This document shows, piece after piece, positions 1 to 13,010 of a stretch of DNA of 64,000 nucleotides. The first letter of the stretch is position 1. Every line of letters starts with the position of its first letter. The notes under the pieces are model-generated. The model did no database searches and was not told where the DNA came from. It was given only the letters and a program-made list of their open reading frames with translations. The DNA comes from Typha latifolia (Eukaryota > Streptophyta > Magnoliopsida > Poales > Typhaceae): assembly GCA_019914945.1 (NCBI GenBank), contig CM034104.1:4404501-4468500 (forward strand), written 5' to 3'. A program made the translations under genes and the position numbers.

Positions 1-260
1 GCATCACTACCGCTATCATTTATTCAATATTCAATATGACATCAAAACATCCAGTACAAGAAAAGATTTTATTCTTCAATATCTACAGAACCATCTTTCT
101 GGTAATGCAGAGTTCTTGTTTATTGCAAGATTTTGAAAATAATGAAGAACTAACTGGCTAAACCGTCGAAAAAACCCTAAATCTTTTGTGTTATCAATTG
201 TAGCTATGTAAAGATTATTATTTACATGTGCCCACCTGCACTTAGTTGATGGAAGAACTT

Positions 261-3200
261 CTAGATGACAGCACCATCTGGGATTACAGAGTTCTTTGGC
301 ACTACAGTGATTCCAGAGCGAATATAGAAGCCTTCTGATGGTCTATCAGCTTCTTCCACATTCTGCACACACAGCATAACAAATTAAGTGAACACATTGA
401 TGTATCTTACTTCCAATAGATCTGTAAATTTATAATTAAGCAGCTTAGATTTAGCACAAAATTTTTTTAAAAAAAATTGGCAGAAAGCAACATACATCTG
501 AGTTTGTGATGACCACGTTTTTCCCAATCCTTGCATTTTTGTCAATGATACAATTCCTAAGGAGAAGTACAGCATCAGATGGTTCTCAAGACTACCTGAG
601 GTGAGACAGCATTGCATAATATTTGGCAAAACTTACCTTATCTTGGTGTGCTCTCCGACGCCGACTGGAACCTTTCCTTCGACGAGGCAAGATGCTCTCT
701 CTGCCTCAGTTTGGTAATAGTCTGCCCCCATCATCATTGTATCCTTAACAATCAGATTCAGTTAGCAATCTTCATTCATGGAAGTTAAAGCCCACAACAA
801 AAATTCTTCATAAAGAATGAAACTAACATAAGATTATTCCTCGATGACTACTAAATATTGCACTCATGATTCATGAATCCAAGAGCAGGATCAGATGTAC
901 TGAACCATGTTCTGCCAGTATAATATTACAAGCTCTAAAGTGACTACCTTAAGCTCCACTCCATAGTCTAATCTTGAGCGGATGCCAACAATGGAATGTT
1001 CAACACTGCATTCTGTTAAAAAGCATCCATCTGAAACTATAGAGTTCACAACCTGCCGAAATGAGAGCAAACATACTCAACATAGTTTCAGATAAAAGGA
1101 CAAGTTAAAGCAAGAATTCTGTTTCTGAGGAACCTTACCCTACACTTTTCTATCTTAGTTGGAGGTAGAAACCGAGGCGACGTGACAATTGGCTTCAGCG
1201 GATCGAAAAAGTGAAATTCCGGGGACTTCAAAGAGCATTATAGAAGTTAGAAAGACACCCAGAAGAGCTTTGTTCTTGTCCATGGAAAAACTTTATAAAA
1301 GAATGTTTCAGAATGACCTGATCAGTAAGAGCCAGATTTGCATCAAAGAATGACTTTATTGTTCCAATATCTTCCCAGTAATCATCAAATAGATATGCCT
1401 ATGATTAAAAATAGAATACAATTAGCTGATTATAGAATTATAATGATCATTTTTTTAACAACTGCATGTCCTTTCTGAGTAAGAATCTTCCTTTACTATT
1501 GTAAAGGGAGAGACAGTGGAGAGACTGGAAGTCAGCATTGCAATAATATCTTAGACATTCATATATTAGCATTTGAAGGCAAACTTTTGAAATTGAAAGT
1601 ACCTGCACATTGTAGTCTTTGGAAGCCATAGGGATAATCTCTGATCCAAAATCATTGGCGCTTGGATAATGATGTCTAAAGGTGCAACAAGCAAGCAATA
1701 TTTGGAACAATTAATTTTGCATCAAATTTTAACTGAGCAGTCAATAATAAGCAGTCAGTCATTACTCATTACAAACTTAAATGCTTCAGAGAGTTTAAGG
1801 AAAAATGTAAATTAGCATGAGCTTAATGTTTGTATTGGCAAAGTAACCATGTCAGAAAGAACTTAAACTTGGATAATCAGTGGGAATTTCTAAGAGATAA
1901 CATAAAAAAAATTCCATATTTATTATCATCCAAAAATAGAGAAAAAAAGTGACCTTGTTTGTAATGATTGAATGATGAAGCACAACCATACCTTAAAAGT
2001 CTCAGCAAGACATCAGTCCTGAAAACATATATCCCCATTGAGGCAATATATTTATACTTCTCGGCATTTTGAGGAGACAACCCTAAAATAGTTGTGTCCA
2101 CTTGCTGCATTAGTGAAAACCTTTATTCAGTTATTGAGATACTCCTATTAATATCTTCAATTTTCAGTATGTGTAGTAGGATCTAAGAAGGAGATCATAC
2201 CATTAATTTTAGACTTTCACCTTTGGGCTTTTCAGAGAACTGATTGATACGACCTGTTTCGTCGATCTTGATCAATCCGTAATCAGAAGCACGACTGCAA
2301 GGGAGAGAAAGAGCAAGAGAATTATGAACTGCATACAATAGCTGAGGCATCCAGATTGACTATTTGCAAAGAAGGAAAGTAATAACAACATATAACAGCT
2401 TAGCTAGAAGGTATTGCATTCAGCATAAGCAATATTCAAGTCCAGATGAACAAATCCTGGATAGAAATTTACATAAATCTTATCTTATTTGACATGATAA
2501 ATAAGCAACAACTTCTTTGAAAAACAAACTTTTAGAATTTAGAGTACACTACTGAAAGAAATTTACATGGGCTCAGATTGGATCACCTGTCATCCACAGG
2601 GACACAAGATACAGAAATATCGGCGCCAGACTCAATATGTTTCTGCAAAATATTTTCAAATCTGAACCCACAGAAGGAAAAATAGATGCATAAACTAAAA
2701 CAAATGTATCTTATAACAGAAAGAAACTTAATGCAGACCTGCACGAAGTCCATGTAATCCATCCGATATAGATGATCCCCTGATAAAATCAGTGTGTTCT
2801 CTATATGTCTCAGTTTAGCATCCTACAAGAAGTGTCAGAATAACTCAGATGTAACCTTGTCCCATAAAATTTGAAAGCACAAAAGCCACATATTAGAGAC
2901 CTCAAATAGCCATATGAATTGTCTAACAGCATCTGCAGTTCCCTGAAACCACCTCTTTCCATATTCTCCAGCTGTTTGAGTAGCAGCTAATACCTAAATA
3001 GAATTGAAACAAATTAAAGGAACACCATGATATAGGTAAATGATCATGATACTTACCTCAACGAATCCACCTCCAAAGTTCACGCCATTGCCGAAATCAT
3101 ACGTTCGAGCAAGATGGCGATTGAGGGATTGAGAGTTGAACTGAGTTAGGATGTAAATCTTATTTATTCCACTATTGATACAATTGCTAACAGGAACATC

Positions 3201-3905
3201 AATGAGCCTATAACACCCACCAATTGGCACCTGACATGCAAAATGGTAGTCGAAAAAAATTTCAAGCATAGTTACATAATGATACACGTATGCTTATTGA
3301 TCGTTGATCATCTCATGATCAAGTTAGGAATGCTTACGGCTGGTTTTGCTCTCTTCTGTGTAAGAGGAAAGAGGCGAGTCCCTGCTCCTCCTCCTAATAT
3401 GATTGAAGCTACGGTCTTGGGATCAGCTGGCGGATATAATAGCAATGGGGTCTGGTATAAAAGAGCAAATATTCAAAAAACAATCTTAACTACATCCAAA
3501 ACTATAGCAAACTGCAGTCATGTTGTTCATTTTAGGCATTCTACCATGAGGATTTATTATTCGACCCCTGCCTTATGATTTTATTACCTCAAAAAAAAAT
3601 CTGACATTGATAATTAACATGAACACGAGTTAAATTAACTATATAATCGTATTTTATTACAATAGAGTGTACATAATTTACATATACTAAAAGCCCATCT
3701 GTTGCCTCCTTTGGTACACAACTTTAAGAATATATTGGTGTATATGGTAGGATGTTAAGAATTTTTCCACGATTGTGAGTCACATTTACAGGTTCATCTT
3801 ATCCTGCGATCAGATTAAAGTTAAAAAATCTTATAAAACAAGAAACCATTTCAGTGTTTTTACGTACAATTAACCCATTATTGAAAGGTTCACAGAAATG
3901 AAGAA

Positions 3906-3938
<33 letters not shown>

Positions 3939-4178
3939 TGAGTGTACCAGGAAATCCCTGGCTACGTCCGTGAGGACGGAGTTGATACTGGCTCTCGCGA
4001 TCCCAAGATCAGTGGTCCTCGTTCTATAACGCTCGACCCAACTCGTCCGAGAACGGATTCTTGCACCAAGAAACGACGACGACGACGATGAAGAGGAGCT
4101 CATCGAAGTGCGACGATCCCTGAGCATCAGAGAAGAAGAGAAGAAGGAGGGCATTTGCAATGCCACTGCCATCGCCAT
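261..4178 (-). CDS. ADP-glucose pyrophosphorylase large subunit (glucose-1-phosphate adenylyltransferase), plastidial, 15 exons
   Basis: Makes ADP-glucose from glucose-1-phosphate and ATP, the committed step of plastid starch synthesis, as part of a heterotetramer with small subunits. Exons from the 5' end: 4178-3948, 3451-3338, 3230-3057, 2993-2901, 2822-2739, 2642-2587, 2294-2201, 2104-1992, 1675-1603, 1398-1318, 1225-1139, 1052-948, 743-637, 556-496, 362-261. All splice sites are GT-AG, phases agree, and the total is 1575 nt (524 aa), normal for the family. Visible motifs: [12 protein letters not shown] (about residues 97-108), RAKPA (111-115), [11 protein letters not shown] typical of large subunits, GDHLYRMDY (219-227), FSEKPKG, and a left-handed beta-helix C-terminus ending SVIPDGAVI. 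The Ser-rich N-terminus looks like a transit peptide. The start is the ATG at 4178; two codons upstream in frame is only TTG. Large-subunit assignment rests on CINSG and NRHLARTY. Unusually, the catalytic-type Arg and Lys of the ATP loop are both retained. Confidence 0.96.
3899..3941. repeat. (GA)n microsatellite at the start of AGPase intron 1
   Basis: An interrupted GA/CT run lies a few bases inside the first intron, just after the 5' splice site at 3947. On the coding strand it reads as a CT-rich tract. It is likely length-polymorphic. Confidence 0.85.
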
Positions 4179-7100
4179 GGCCAATACCGAGATGAGAGAG
4201 AGAGGAAGAGAGAAGAGAGGAGAGTGTGCAACATGGAGTATCAGTAGAGCATTGGGTAACTAACTTCCTACTTTCAAGTACCGATCCGACAACTATATCG
4301 GGAATACCGTTAGAGAGGTGGAAAGGGAACTCCGAACTCGGGAATCTACACACACAACTCGAAATCTACGTTGCGCCGCGTGTACTGGGAGTGACATTCA
4401 AGCTGCTTCTTATCGATTTCCAGCTCTCGATAGAATTCAATTAATGGAATCCAATTCGAGCTCGATCTCAGCTCAAGCTTTCAACAAGTCCAGTTCTATA
4501 GCTCAAAACTTTAATTAACAACCCCAGTTCTGAAGAACTGATTATTTTCTTTCTTCTTTTTTCAAAACTGAGAAATCTCGTAGGAAATAGATTTGATATA
4601 AAATAATACGAGGAAATAGAGACACACAGATAATTGAAACATGCATTACTTGTGTTATCATTTCCATTCGACCTTTTGTCAATTAGGAAATCCAAGTGGA
4701 GGCGAAACATTGCAGTTTTTCTCATTAAAATAATTTTATAGATTACCGAAAAGCTCAGTTAGAGCAGGAGACTAAAAACTGAACTAGCTTAACGAGGAAA
4801 TCATCATCCCAAGTACAACTAAAATTTAGAGGTTTACCTCTTTCAACCAACTAATCAACAACGTAATTAGCTTCCCGGTGTACATAAGTAAATTTATAAG
4901 TTTAATAATTATGAATTAGTTTAATAATATCATCATTAAGTGTCTAAGGTGTTTGTATAGATCTTTTAATCACGTTGACAAGAAAAGGCGAATAAGATTG
5001 AATCCATAGGAATATTTTTAGTATCATTGTTTCTGTATACTTTTACAATTTTTAATTTCTGTGCGTACTGCAAAGATGATATTTTATATGTACCTTTGGG
5101 TTTTTTTTTTTTTGTATTAATACCTTTTCAAATTTTACTTTTTTGCATGGATGTCATCTCTAAAAAGGCTAATCAATGGTTAGGATTGAATGCATTTGCA
5201 AATAAAAAGGCAAAAATATTTTTCCACCTTTTTGCCAACTCGACAAAATTTATAGTATATTTGTCTTTTGGCTTTTAAAATAGTTTATATTTTAACTTAT
5301 AATCACCAAAAAGTAATTTGATATTTATCTAGATTAAAAAAAAATACCTATTATAAAGGTGTTTTTTAAGGATACTATGTTATGCCGAAGCAAAGCAATC
5401 CAAAGGTAACAATCATGCAATAGAGATTGCAACAAGAATAATTTAGACTCTAACCAAACTAAATACAAGCAACACATAAGACAAATTTATATAGTTCAGC
5501 TTGTAATCTGCATCCATAAGTAAAGATAACTAGAGTTAGAGAGAATCACTCAGATTTAATTCTAAATCAATAATAATTTTACTCTAACGTAAAAGATAGT
5601 ATCCAGAGAAAGAGCAAGAGCTGTCATAGAGTAAGATAATCTCCTCACAATATTTAAAACAAAATGAAATAAGATTTGATGGAAAGGATATCAAAAGGAG
5701 ATTAATCCAATTCAAAATTCCCTTCCTTGGAATTAATTTTCGTCTTGTTTATTTAGTGATATTGTAATATTAGTTAACCGGTTAAAACTTTAAAAGTTAC
5801 AAATACATTTTTTTTTTCTAATAAGCCTTCAAGTCACAATAGGTTTGTTTGTTGGGACTTGGGTCGGCAATTTTTAGCCCCACTTGATACTTGACAATGT
5901 GTGATACGAACCCAAAGAATTTAAATAGGTTTACAATCCGGTGCAAGGTCATAAATGAGTTGACCCACCTAGATTAAACAGATCGTGTTCATATTTATTA
6001 CCTCAACTTATTTAATTAATTTATAACTTAACCCACTAAATCCTTTGTGATACAATAACTTGCTTATAACATAATAATTTTTTAAACACCGAATAACCCT
6101 TCTATAACATAAAAAATATTTATGATATGAATAAACACGTTTATAATCTAAATAAACCCATTTCTAGCCATTTATATAAATGTAAATAATTTGTGTTACT
6201 CAATAACTATAAGTGAATCATTTAATAAGTGAATCATGTTTAGAAATTTTACTTATTTTAATAAACTAGTTGTGTTCCTATTTGCATTATCCTAACAGAA
6301 TCAAATCTGACCTAATTTTCAACCCTAGTTTGCGAATTCGAACTCTTATGGCAACTTTCTAATAAGGTTGTCGAAATAAAAGCGCGGATCAGACTCAACT
6401 AAATTTAGTTTAGTCAAGCTAAACTATTAATTTAGGCTTGATATTAATTTCGAGCTCGCTTAGGTCTGCTCGATGAACTCAAATTAATTATATATATATA
6501 TACTATGTTCTAATTTATAACTATTAGATTGATTCAAAATTAAAGTCCGATTGTTGAAATCTTAAAAGTAGTCTCCGAGTTATTTATTAATTAAATATAG
6601 CCTAATTTAAGGCTTCGAATTGATCTCAACTTATCTAATGCTTGAAAATAGGTTCGTTTAAGATAAGTTTTGCTCGAGCTCAGGCTTAGCTTAGATTAAA
6701 GAGTTGAGTGATGCAAAAATAAGTATAGATAATAAAAATAAAAGGGGTAAATTATATTTAACCCATAAATTCTAAAGGGTTATACAAGCAAAAAAAATAA
6801 TAGAAACCTAATTCCACGTGTTGGTTCGTACATCTTTATAATGGCATGCTACGGAGTTACCCTTAAATTGACCAGACAAAGAACCACGACTGTGTAAATA
6901 GAAATTAATTACTAGTACGAAGCAATAAGAAGCTGTTACATAGCTCATGAATTCGAATCCCCTTAGATTGCAGAGATTAGGTGATGAGATGCGGAAGGGA
7001 GCAGAGCTGCTGCATGCGGCTTTGAAGTTTGAAGGCAAAGGGGATGATGATCTCCCGGTGGCCATTTGCAAATTCTAATTCTCTATTACTATTCCCCAGA

Positions 7101-7603
7101 TGTCTCAATACTCACCTTTCGTTTTTGGCCGGGGTAGGTCTAATTAAAGCACAAAAGAAACTTATTCTTTCATCTAGAATATTAGGGTCATGGCATTCGT
7201 AGCTGGAGAGACTTGCAAACATGTAGGACAAATTGGTCCGCAGGCTCATTTGGTCAAAATTAATAAACTTTTCAGCTTTTACCATTTGCCGACTGGAACA
7301 TGAACAGCTTCGATACACTCCTCTCTGCTTTCCGTGAAGCGATCCGAATGTACGAGATGACATTATTTAAGATGAACCAAATTTATTTCTTTACTATTCA
7401 CAAATGAAGGCTCAATTCACCATACAATTTTTTTTTTTTTTTTTTTTAAGCAAAAGATACAGGCGATTAGATTAAGTTTGAAACAAGAGAGCAACTTCTT
7501 GATCTACCAAACTACATTTAAAACCAAAAAGAAGAAAAGAAGAGAAAAGAAAACTACCATAGACGTTCGCCTTATTAGAACAACCAAAGATCCGATCTCC
7601 CAG
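4179..7603. other. AT-rich intergenic region between two minus-strand genes
   Basis: The first few hundred bases should hold the AGPase 5' UTR and promoter; a GA-rich stretch at 4190-4222 fits a UTR. I see no convincing gene beyond. At about 6380-6710 there is CTCGAGCTC/AAGCTTAGC-type repetitive sequence resembling that at 17.3-17.7 kb and 34.0 kb, probably an old transposon relic without clear ends. Two minus-strand open frames at 6808-7071 and 7112-7363 show no domain, signal or codon pattern that I trust. Confidence 0.6.
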
Positions 7604-7900
7604 CTACCAGAAGCACGGGACGGGGGAGGACCGGCGGCGGGGTCGGAGGACGACGTGGCGGTGGAACGACCTCCGGCGACCCCGGGCCCACAGTGACGAG
7701 CTCAGGCGAGACCAGACCAGCCGCGGCAGCTTGCGCATTCGGATCCAGACGAGCCGCCTCACCCGGACCAGCGAGCGGCGGACCCTCTCCCCCGCGGTGA
7801 GCTTGCGGGAGAACTGGTAGCTCCGCAGGAAGAGCTGCCGCCGCTCCATCTGCTGCTCCCACTGCGTCATGTACTCCGTCCCCCACGTCGCCATCGCCAT
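7604..7900 (-). CDS. Small basic plant protein of unknown function, single exon, 98 aa
   Basis: The frame opens with ATG at 7900 and encodes WGTEYMTQWEQQMERRQLFL followed by RSYQFSRKLTAGERVRRSLV, then a stretch dominated by Arg, Trp and Leu. The N-terminal half reads like a real, probably amphipathic helical segment (W-E-M-E-R-R-Q pattern). The C-terminal half is Arg-rich (RGRRR, RPRRRSS) and could be nuclear-directed or simply low complexity. The GC content is well above the flanks, as for other coding DNA here, and a GAA/CTT-rich tract at about 7918-7950 lies where a 5' UTR would be. I do not recognise a named family. Antisense frames over the same bases look like GC-rich shadows. No neighbour gives a functional clue. 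Confidence 0.6.
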   Translation of the reverse strand: MAMATWGTEYMTQWEQQMERRQLFLRSYQFSRKLTAGERVRRSLVRVRRLVWIRMRKLPRLVWSRLSSSLWARGRRRSFHRHVVLRPRRRSSPVPCFW

Positions 7901-10900
7901 CGATCGACGATCTCCAAATAAGAAGAAAGAAGAAGAAGAAGAAGACGAAGGATGATATCTAGAGAGGAGAGGAAAGGTTGGACGGATGCCTCTACAACTG
8001 TTTAATAGGAAGGAAGAGAAGGCAAGCTTGGATGCTTGCTATTAAGCTTTAATTTGAGTGTTTTCTTAAAATTGGGCACATTTAACTCCTTCCCCCCCAC
8101 TATTGGGATGGGATTCTAATTCTATACTCTATAGGCGGCTTCGGGTGCATTTAAAGTACCAAAGTCTTTATATTTTTTAATTCGTTTTTTATGTGCTGCA
8201 AATGGAGTTGGTTACTTAGATAGGGATTTGATGATCCGTCCCGCCCTCCCATGGCTTTGCCGTGACACCCCCAACTTTCCTCTTTATTTTACTTTGCCAT
8301 CCCACTACTTTTCCTTTCTTTCTTTTCTCTTTTCACTTTCTGTTTTAACTTTATTCGAATTCAAATATATCCACGTTATAAATAAAAATTTATCTTTTAA
8401 CCGTATTATTTAATTATAATTTAATAGTCTCTTGACTATTATATTTTGCTTCAGTCACATAAGATGATAGATACTCTACTGCGGAGCAAAGATGTGTTTG
8501 AAATATTTATCTTTGTCACAGAAGAAAAATTAGAGAAGATATATAAAAAAGGATAATAAATTCAGAGGATCTAAGTGTAATTAATCACCCCCAATATATA
8601 TACATAGATATATACGTAGCATTTTCATTAATAATAGCTTGTCGGCTTAGTCTCAATTAATCATCAGTTTTAAGTCATCTCGCCAAGCGTAGCGATTCAA
8701 CTCACTGCCCAAGAACGTTACCATGCAGGCTTGCAGCCAGCCTCCATAAATCATAATTAATGATCTAAATGGATTTCCTTATCATATCCTTGGATCCCTT
8801 TTAATAATTATTATATATATATACATACACTATGCGACGTGCATAACCCTCTAGTCTATCTAAAGAAAAGGATATATTATGTGACTACATACGAATGAAA
8901 TCAGGTAGGCATTCTAGTTAATCCATCGTAATCATCCTCGCTTTCCATGTAGACATGGTACTACTTTGTTTTTCTTCTTTCTTTCATCTTTCCACCTAGT
9001 ATTACGGTAAGATACTCACTTCTTAGTCGTTGGTGGTAATGGGGATGGATATGGGTCTCCACTTTCCACAGCTTATGTAAATCTAGCAGGACAATTATAT
9101 CCCACTTTAGCTTAAATTAATGGTCATTATACCTTCTTTATCCTTTTCAATACTTTGTTAATTAGATTTTTCTTTTCTCTTTTGGTTTTGTATCCGATAA
9201 ATATAACTAGAGTAGTCAAAATCAAGCTGGCCATCTACTCAACAACAATTTTCTGTAGATCATTGCAATTTGCATGGGCAGTAGTGTTCACAAATGGACT
9301 GGATAAGATAATGACATGTTTAGCATTTGGATTAAACAATCATTTTATTGTGTGAACTTTGCTTTATATTGCAACGATTAAGTATTTCTTTGTGTTCGTG
9401 TCTTTCGATACTATAAATTATTATCAGTTTAGCCAAAATTTACTTTCTAATCAAAATATAAAATTATTTAACATAAGCAAGATTGTTTATATCTCAGTTT
9501 AGTCAAAAGTTTAAAAGGTTAAAGTGATCTTACTAACCTTACTAGTTTAATTAATAATATGCGCACGTTCTATCACTTTTATTCTGTTAATATGAACATC
9601 CAACTGAGTTTGAGTTTGACCAAAGATTTTATAAAAAGGATTTCCTCCTTCATTAAGATATATTGAGGAACCCTCTTGGCTCTAGAAAATATAGCATAAG
9701 ACTGTTGACTTCTCCACTCTTGGGCTAGAATTAATTTAATTAATGAGGCCAATATACACGATCTTCTAGGTAAACCTATTAATTAAGAGAGGACTAAGTA
9801 CTCCAGGAGGCTAATTAAGACTATACGGGAAGCTGGCCATCTACACCCCCAACCACAAAGCCCACGACTGCGCACTTTGACCCAGAAAGGTAATGCTTGC
9901 ATTCTTCAAACACAAGCAATATTAGTTATACTATGTCTACACGCTACGTTCTTTCATTAGTTGGAAGTTGGGATTGTTTACTGTCTCCAAGGTCAACTTT
10001 CAAAGCAAGATCTCTTTGGGGAAAGTCTAAGCACTCCACACCAATTATTAATATGAGCAAAAAATTATAGCTTTACATAGAACTCGCCATCTTTTTGTAT
10101 ATTATATTACTCTCTCTGTCATCTATAGGATACTTTATTTAGTTCATCATACATATTTACAAATACATAACAAAGGTCATGGAACATTACTCTTATTATC
10201 GGCTGAGAAATTTACATCTTATAGCTAATTTCTGTGAGAACTATTAGGTAGATAGTGTTTGAAAATTGACTCAGAATCAAGAAAGCCATTTGAATAGGTT
10301 GATGATAGATTGATGTCGTTCCAAATTTATGTGCCGGCATTTGAAAGACGTTTACCTCCGTTTCATAACCCGAAAATTTCGAAGGGGTTCAAACGAGTTT
10401 CTAATCGTGCACGGGCATTTGAATGCCATCCACCCGTTCGAACAACCTACTAATATCTTCTCCTCCAAGTCATCCTTATAAATACATAATTAAGGTTCTA
10501 GAGCTAGATAACCGTTGAAAATATTTGAAAGAGATAATCACCATTGTACTTAGAGTGTCTGCACCTAGAAGAGCCTTTTATGCTTGAATTTAAATAGTGG
10601 ATTGAAGATTTTGCACCCCCTATAAACGTAGGCACATCACCAAACCACGTAATATCTTACGCTTCTCTTTTTTTTCACTGTGATTACTTGCATTTGGAGT
10701 TACTTATTCGTGGTCAGATTAATCTCTAATTTTGATTGACGTCTTATTTATGATTTTTTTTCTAATTGAATTGGATTTATTTTTTATTATTCCATTAAGA
10801 ATTTTAGTGTTTAATTGAAAATTCACTTCCGCTAATCTATTTAGCACTACAGAACAGGCAATGCAAAAGCAAAGGTTGGTAGACCACTTTAATTTTTTTC

Positions 10901-12148
10901 CCTTCACTTACCTTATCCTTCTGTTAGTCCTTTGTTGAAAACTATCACTCGTTGAGAGACGTTGTTGTGCTAATTTGATAAAGTTAGTCGACACCTCTGT
11001 GCAGGAAATTTAGGGAAGAAGTGGAAAATATTTGCTACTCATGCACATCTGTTGATGTTAATGTGAGGACCTATAGATGATTACCTCAAATATAGAAAAG
11101 GATTTTACTGAGAAGGTTTTATAATAGATTATAAATTCATAGACTAATTATAAATTAGATATCTAGATTAATTCGTAGAAAAGGGAACAGAAGGCTAAAT
11201 GTCTTCGGTCAAAAAAATAAATAAATAAATAAATAAAGACACGTGTAATATATATATATATATATGTCAGGATCTCTCTTTAGACAATTAGACTATCCAT
11301 ATTCTCTATTTTATTAGGTTAATTACAATTAGATCTCCTAACTATCACTCCCTATTATTTTCAAGCACAGAAGCGTAATTGGAAATTTTGGTTCTGGAAC
11401 CCAAAATCTCAGATTACCTAGATGTGCTTTGTAAATATATTATATGTTATAGTAGTTTAATTAAAATATTCTATGTATAAGAAGGGAGAAAATATATCTA
11501 ATATATTTAATATTTAGAGAAGAAGCCATAATTGTCACTAAAAAAAGAAGATAATAAAAAGAAGGATATAACAAAAGATGGGGCATTTTTTTGTCCATAT
11601 ATATATAACTCAGTTTGAAATTGAAACAAGTTTGAGTTTGATCTCGACCCACTCATCCGATCCAATTCTTGTCAGATCTTTGATTAGTGGTGATGATGCC
11701 ATTGCCACGAAATATGATTATAACATCATCATTCAGAGAAGAGAACAAAGAATCCCAAGGAGAAGATAAATGATTGATGCGATAGATCCGCTGACTTCAT
11801 GAAAACGTCAACCTTACGCACTTGGTGTACAAGAAACCAACCTCAATGACATCTTGCATGACTTCTTAACGTAAAAAGTCCAGAAACAGATGCATCAGTC
11901 TTTCTTAACAAGTAAACAAGTAATAACGTATTGTCAAACTTATCCTTCGATCAGTCGTTTGTTCAAAACTCTCACTCGTTGGGATACGTGGTTTCTTTCT
12001 TTTTTTTCTCCGTTGTTCTTGTCCCAACTGGTAAAAAGACGTAGGATGATGAGACTGACTGCAGGAAATTTAGGGGAAGAGTGGGAAATATTGGCTCCTC
12101 AAGCACACCCGTTGATGTGAATGTGAGGGAACCAGAAAATCACTTCAA

Positions 12149-12187
<39 letters not shown>

Positions 12188-12276
12188 GGCTCGACTTAAT
12201 ATAGAGTGCTAGCTCTAACTTGACTTTGAATAGAGATTAGGTTTGAGAATAGACGTTTTTCAGACTTGGGCTTAGC
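7901..12276. other. Intergenic, AT-rich, no gene seen
   Basis: Probable 5' UTR of the small basic protein up to about 7970, then AT-rich DNA. Simple repeats include (TAAA)n at 11214-11236, (TA)n at 11250-11266 and a longer (TA)n at 12152-12181. Short open frames here have no recognisable content. The 10.9-12.1 kb part holds diverged direct repeats, listed separately. Confidence 0.6.
10903..12150. repeat. Diverged direct repeats about 1 kb apart
   Basis: The segment 10903-11100 is related to 11935-12150; shared words include AACTATCACTCGTTG versus AACTCTCACTCGTTG, GCAGGAAATTTAGGG in both, and GTTGATGT...AATGTGAGG. A second related pair is 11768-11915 and 13727-13880 (AAATGATTGATGC, CAATGACATCTTGCATGACT versus CAATGAGGTCTTGCATGACT). 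These are old duplications or copies of an unidentified repeat. No reading frame is conserved between the copies. Confidence 0.6.
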
Positions 12277-13010
12277 TAGACATGATCAAATGGCCCAGCC
12301 CGCCCGTGCCCAACCCGACCCGGCCCGGACCCGGTTTAGGCCCAGCCCGGCCCGAGCCCGAACTCGCCCGACCCGGCCCGAAAGCCCGCTCATTTGGCCC
12401 GCAACTAAGCCCGCCCGTCTGCTACAGTACTTTGCCCTTCTGCTACAGTAATTTACTACTGCTACAGTAAAAAATATTTTGGTATTATACCATTTTGCAT
12501 TATTTTAAGCACACATTTAAAAAATTTTAATTTATTTTAATTTTTTTAAAATGGAAGAATATAAATATATATTTTTTAAAATAAGCTAATAGTTAAAAAA
12601 TTCTAAAAATAGCTAAAATATGGGTTGGGCCAAGTGATTAGTGGGTCAGGCCGGCCCGGCCCGACCAGTTAGCCCGATCTCTCACGGGCCAACGGGCGGT
12701 AACGGGCTAGACTATTCTAGCCCGGCCCGAACCCGGCCCGGCCCGAGTGATTGGTGGGTCGGGCCATGGACAAATACTTAAGTCCGGTTGGCCCGAAGAG
12801 CCCGGCCTGCCCGATGATCATGTCTAGGCTTAGCCCAACTTGGACTAACTTGATTTGAAAATTGGCACAGTCAAGACTTATGCTTTGTTCAACTAGACTC
12901 GAGCTCGGCGGCACTACTAAAGCTGGGCCTAGCCTAAACTAAAATTTAAGCTCGAAAGTAATTTTGAGCTGAGCATAAGCTAGAGCCGGCTCGCTCACTC
13001 ATTCACTCCC
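12190..13010. repeat. Older CTCGAGCTC-type repeat into which the hAT element inserted
   Basis: The DNA on both sides of the hAT element (about 12190-12268 and 12835-13010) is of the same character: GCTCGACTT, GGGCTTAGC, GACTCGAGCTCGGC, AAGCTAGAGCCGGCTCGCTC. Similar sequence occurs at 6.4, 17.3-17.7 and 34.0 kb. The hAT insertion therefore appears nested in an older transposon relic. I could not find termini or a target duplication for the older element. Confidence 0.45.
12277..12826. mobile_element. Non-autonomous hAT-type DNA transposon (550 bp) with 8-bp target site duplication
   Basis: The 12-bp terminal inverted repeats are perfect: TAGACATGATCA at 12277-12288 and its reverse complement at 12815-12826. 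The flanks carry a perfect 8-bp target duplication, GGCTTAGC, at 12269-12276 and 12827-12834. The subterminal regions are dense in GGCCCG/CGGGCC words, as is common in plant hAT elements, and the centre is AT-rich. No transposase frame fits within 550 bp, so it would need a transposase in trans. A TAG-beginning terminus plus an 8-bp duplication identifies the hAT superfamily. Confidence 0.92.

Noticed and set aside
6808..7363. Two minus-strand ORFs of 83-87 aa
   Set aside because: No domain, no splice-consistent link between them, and base composition like the surrounding intergenic DNA.
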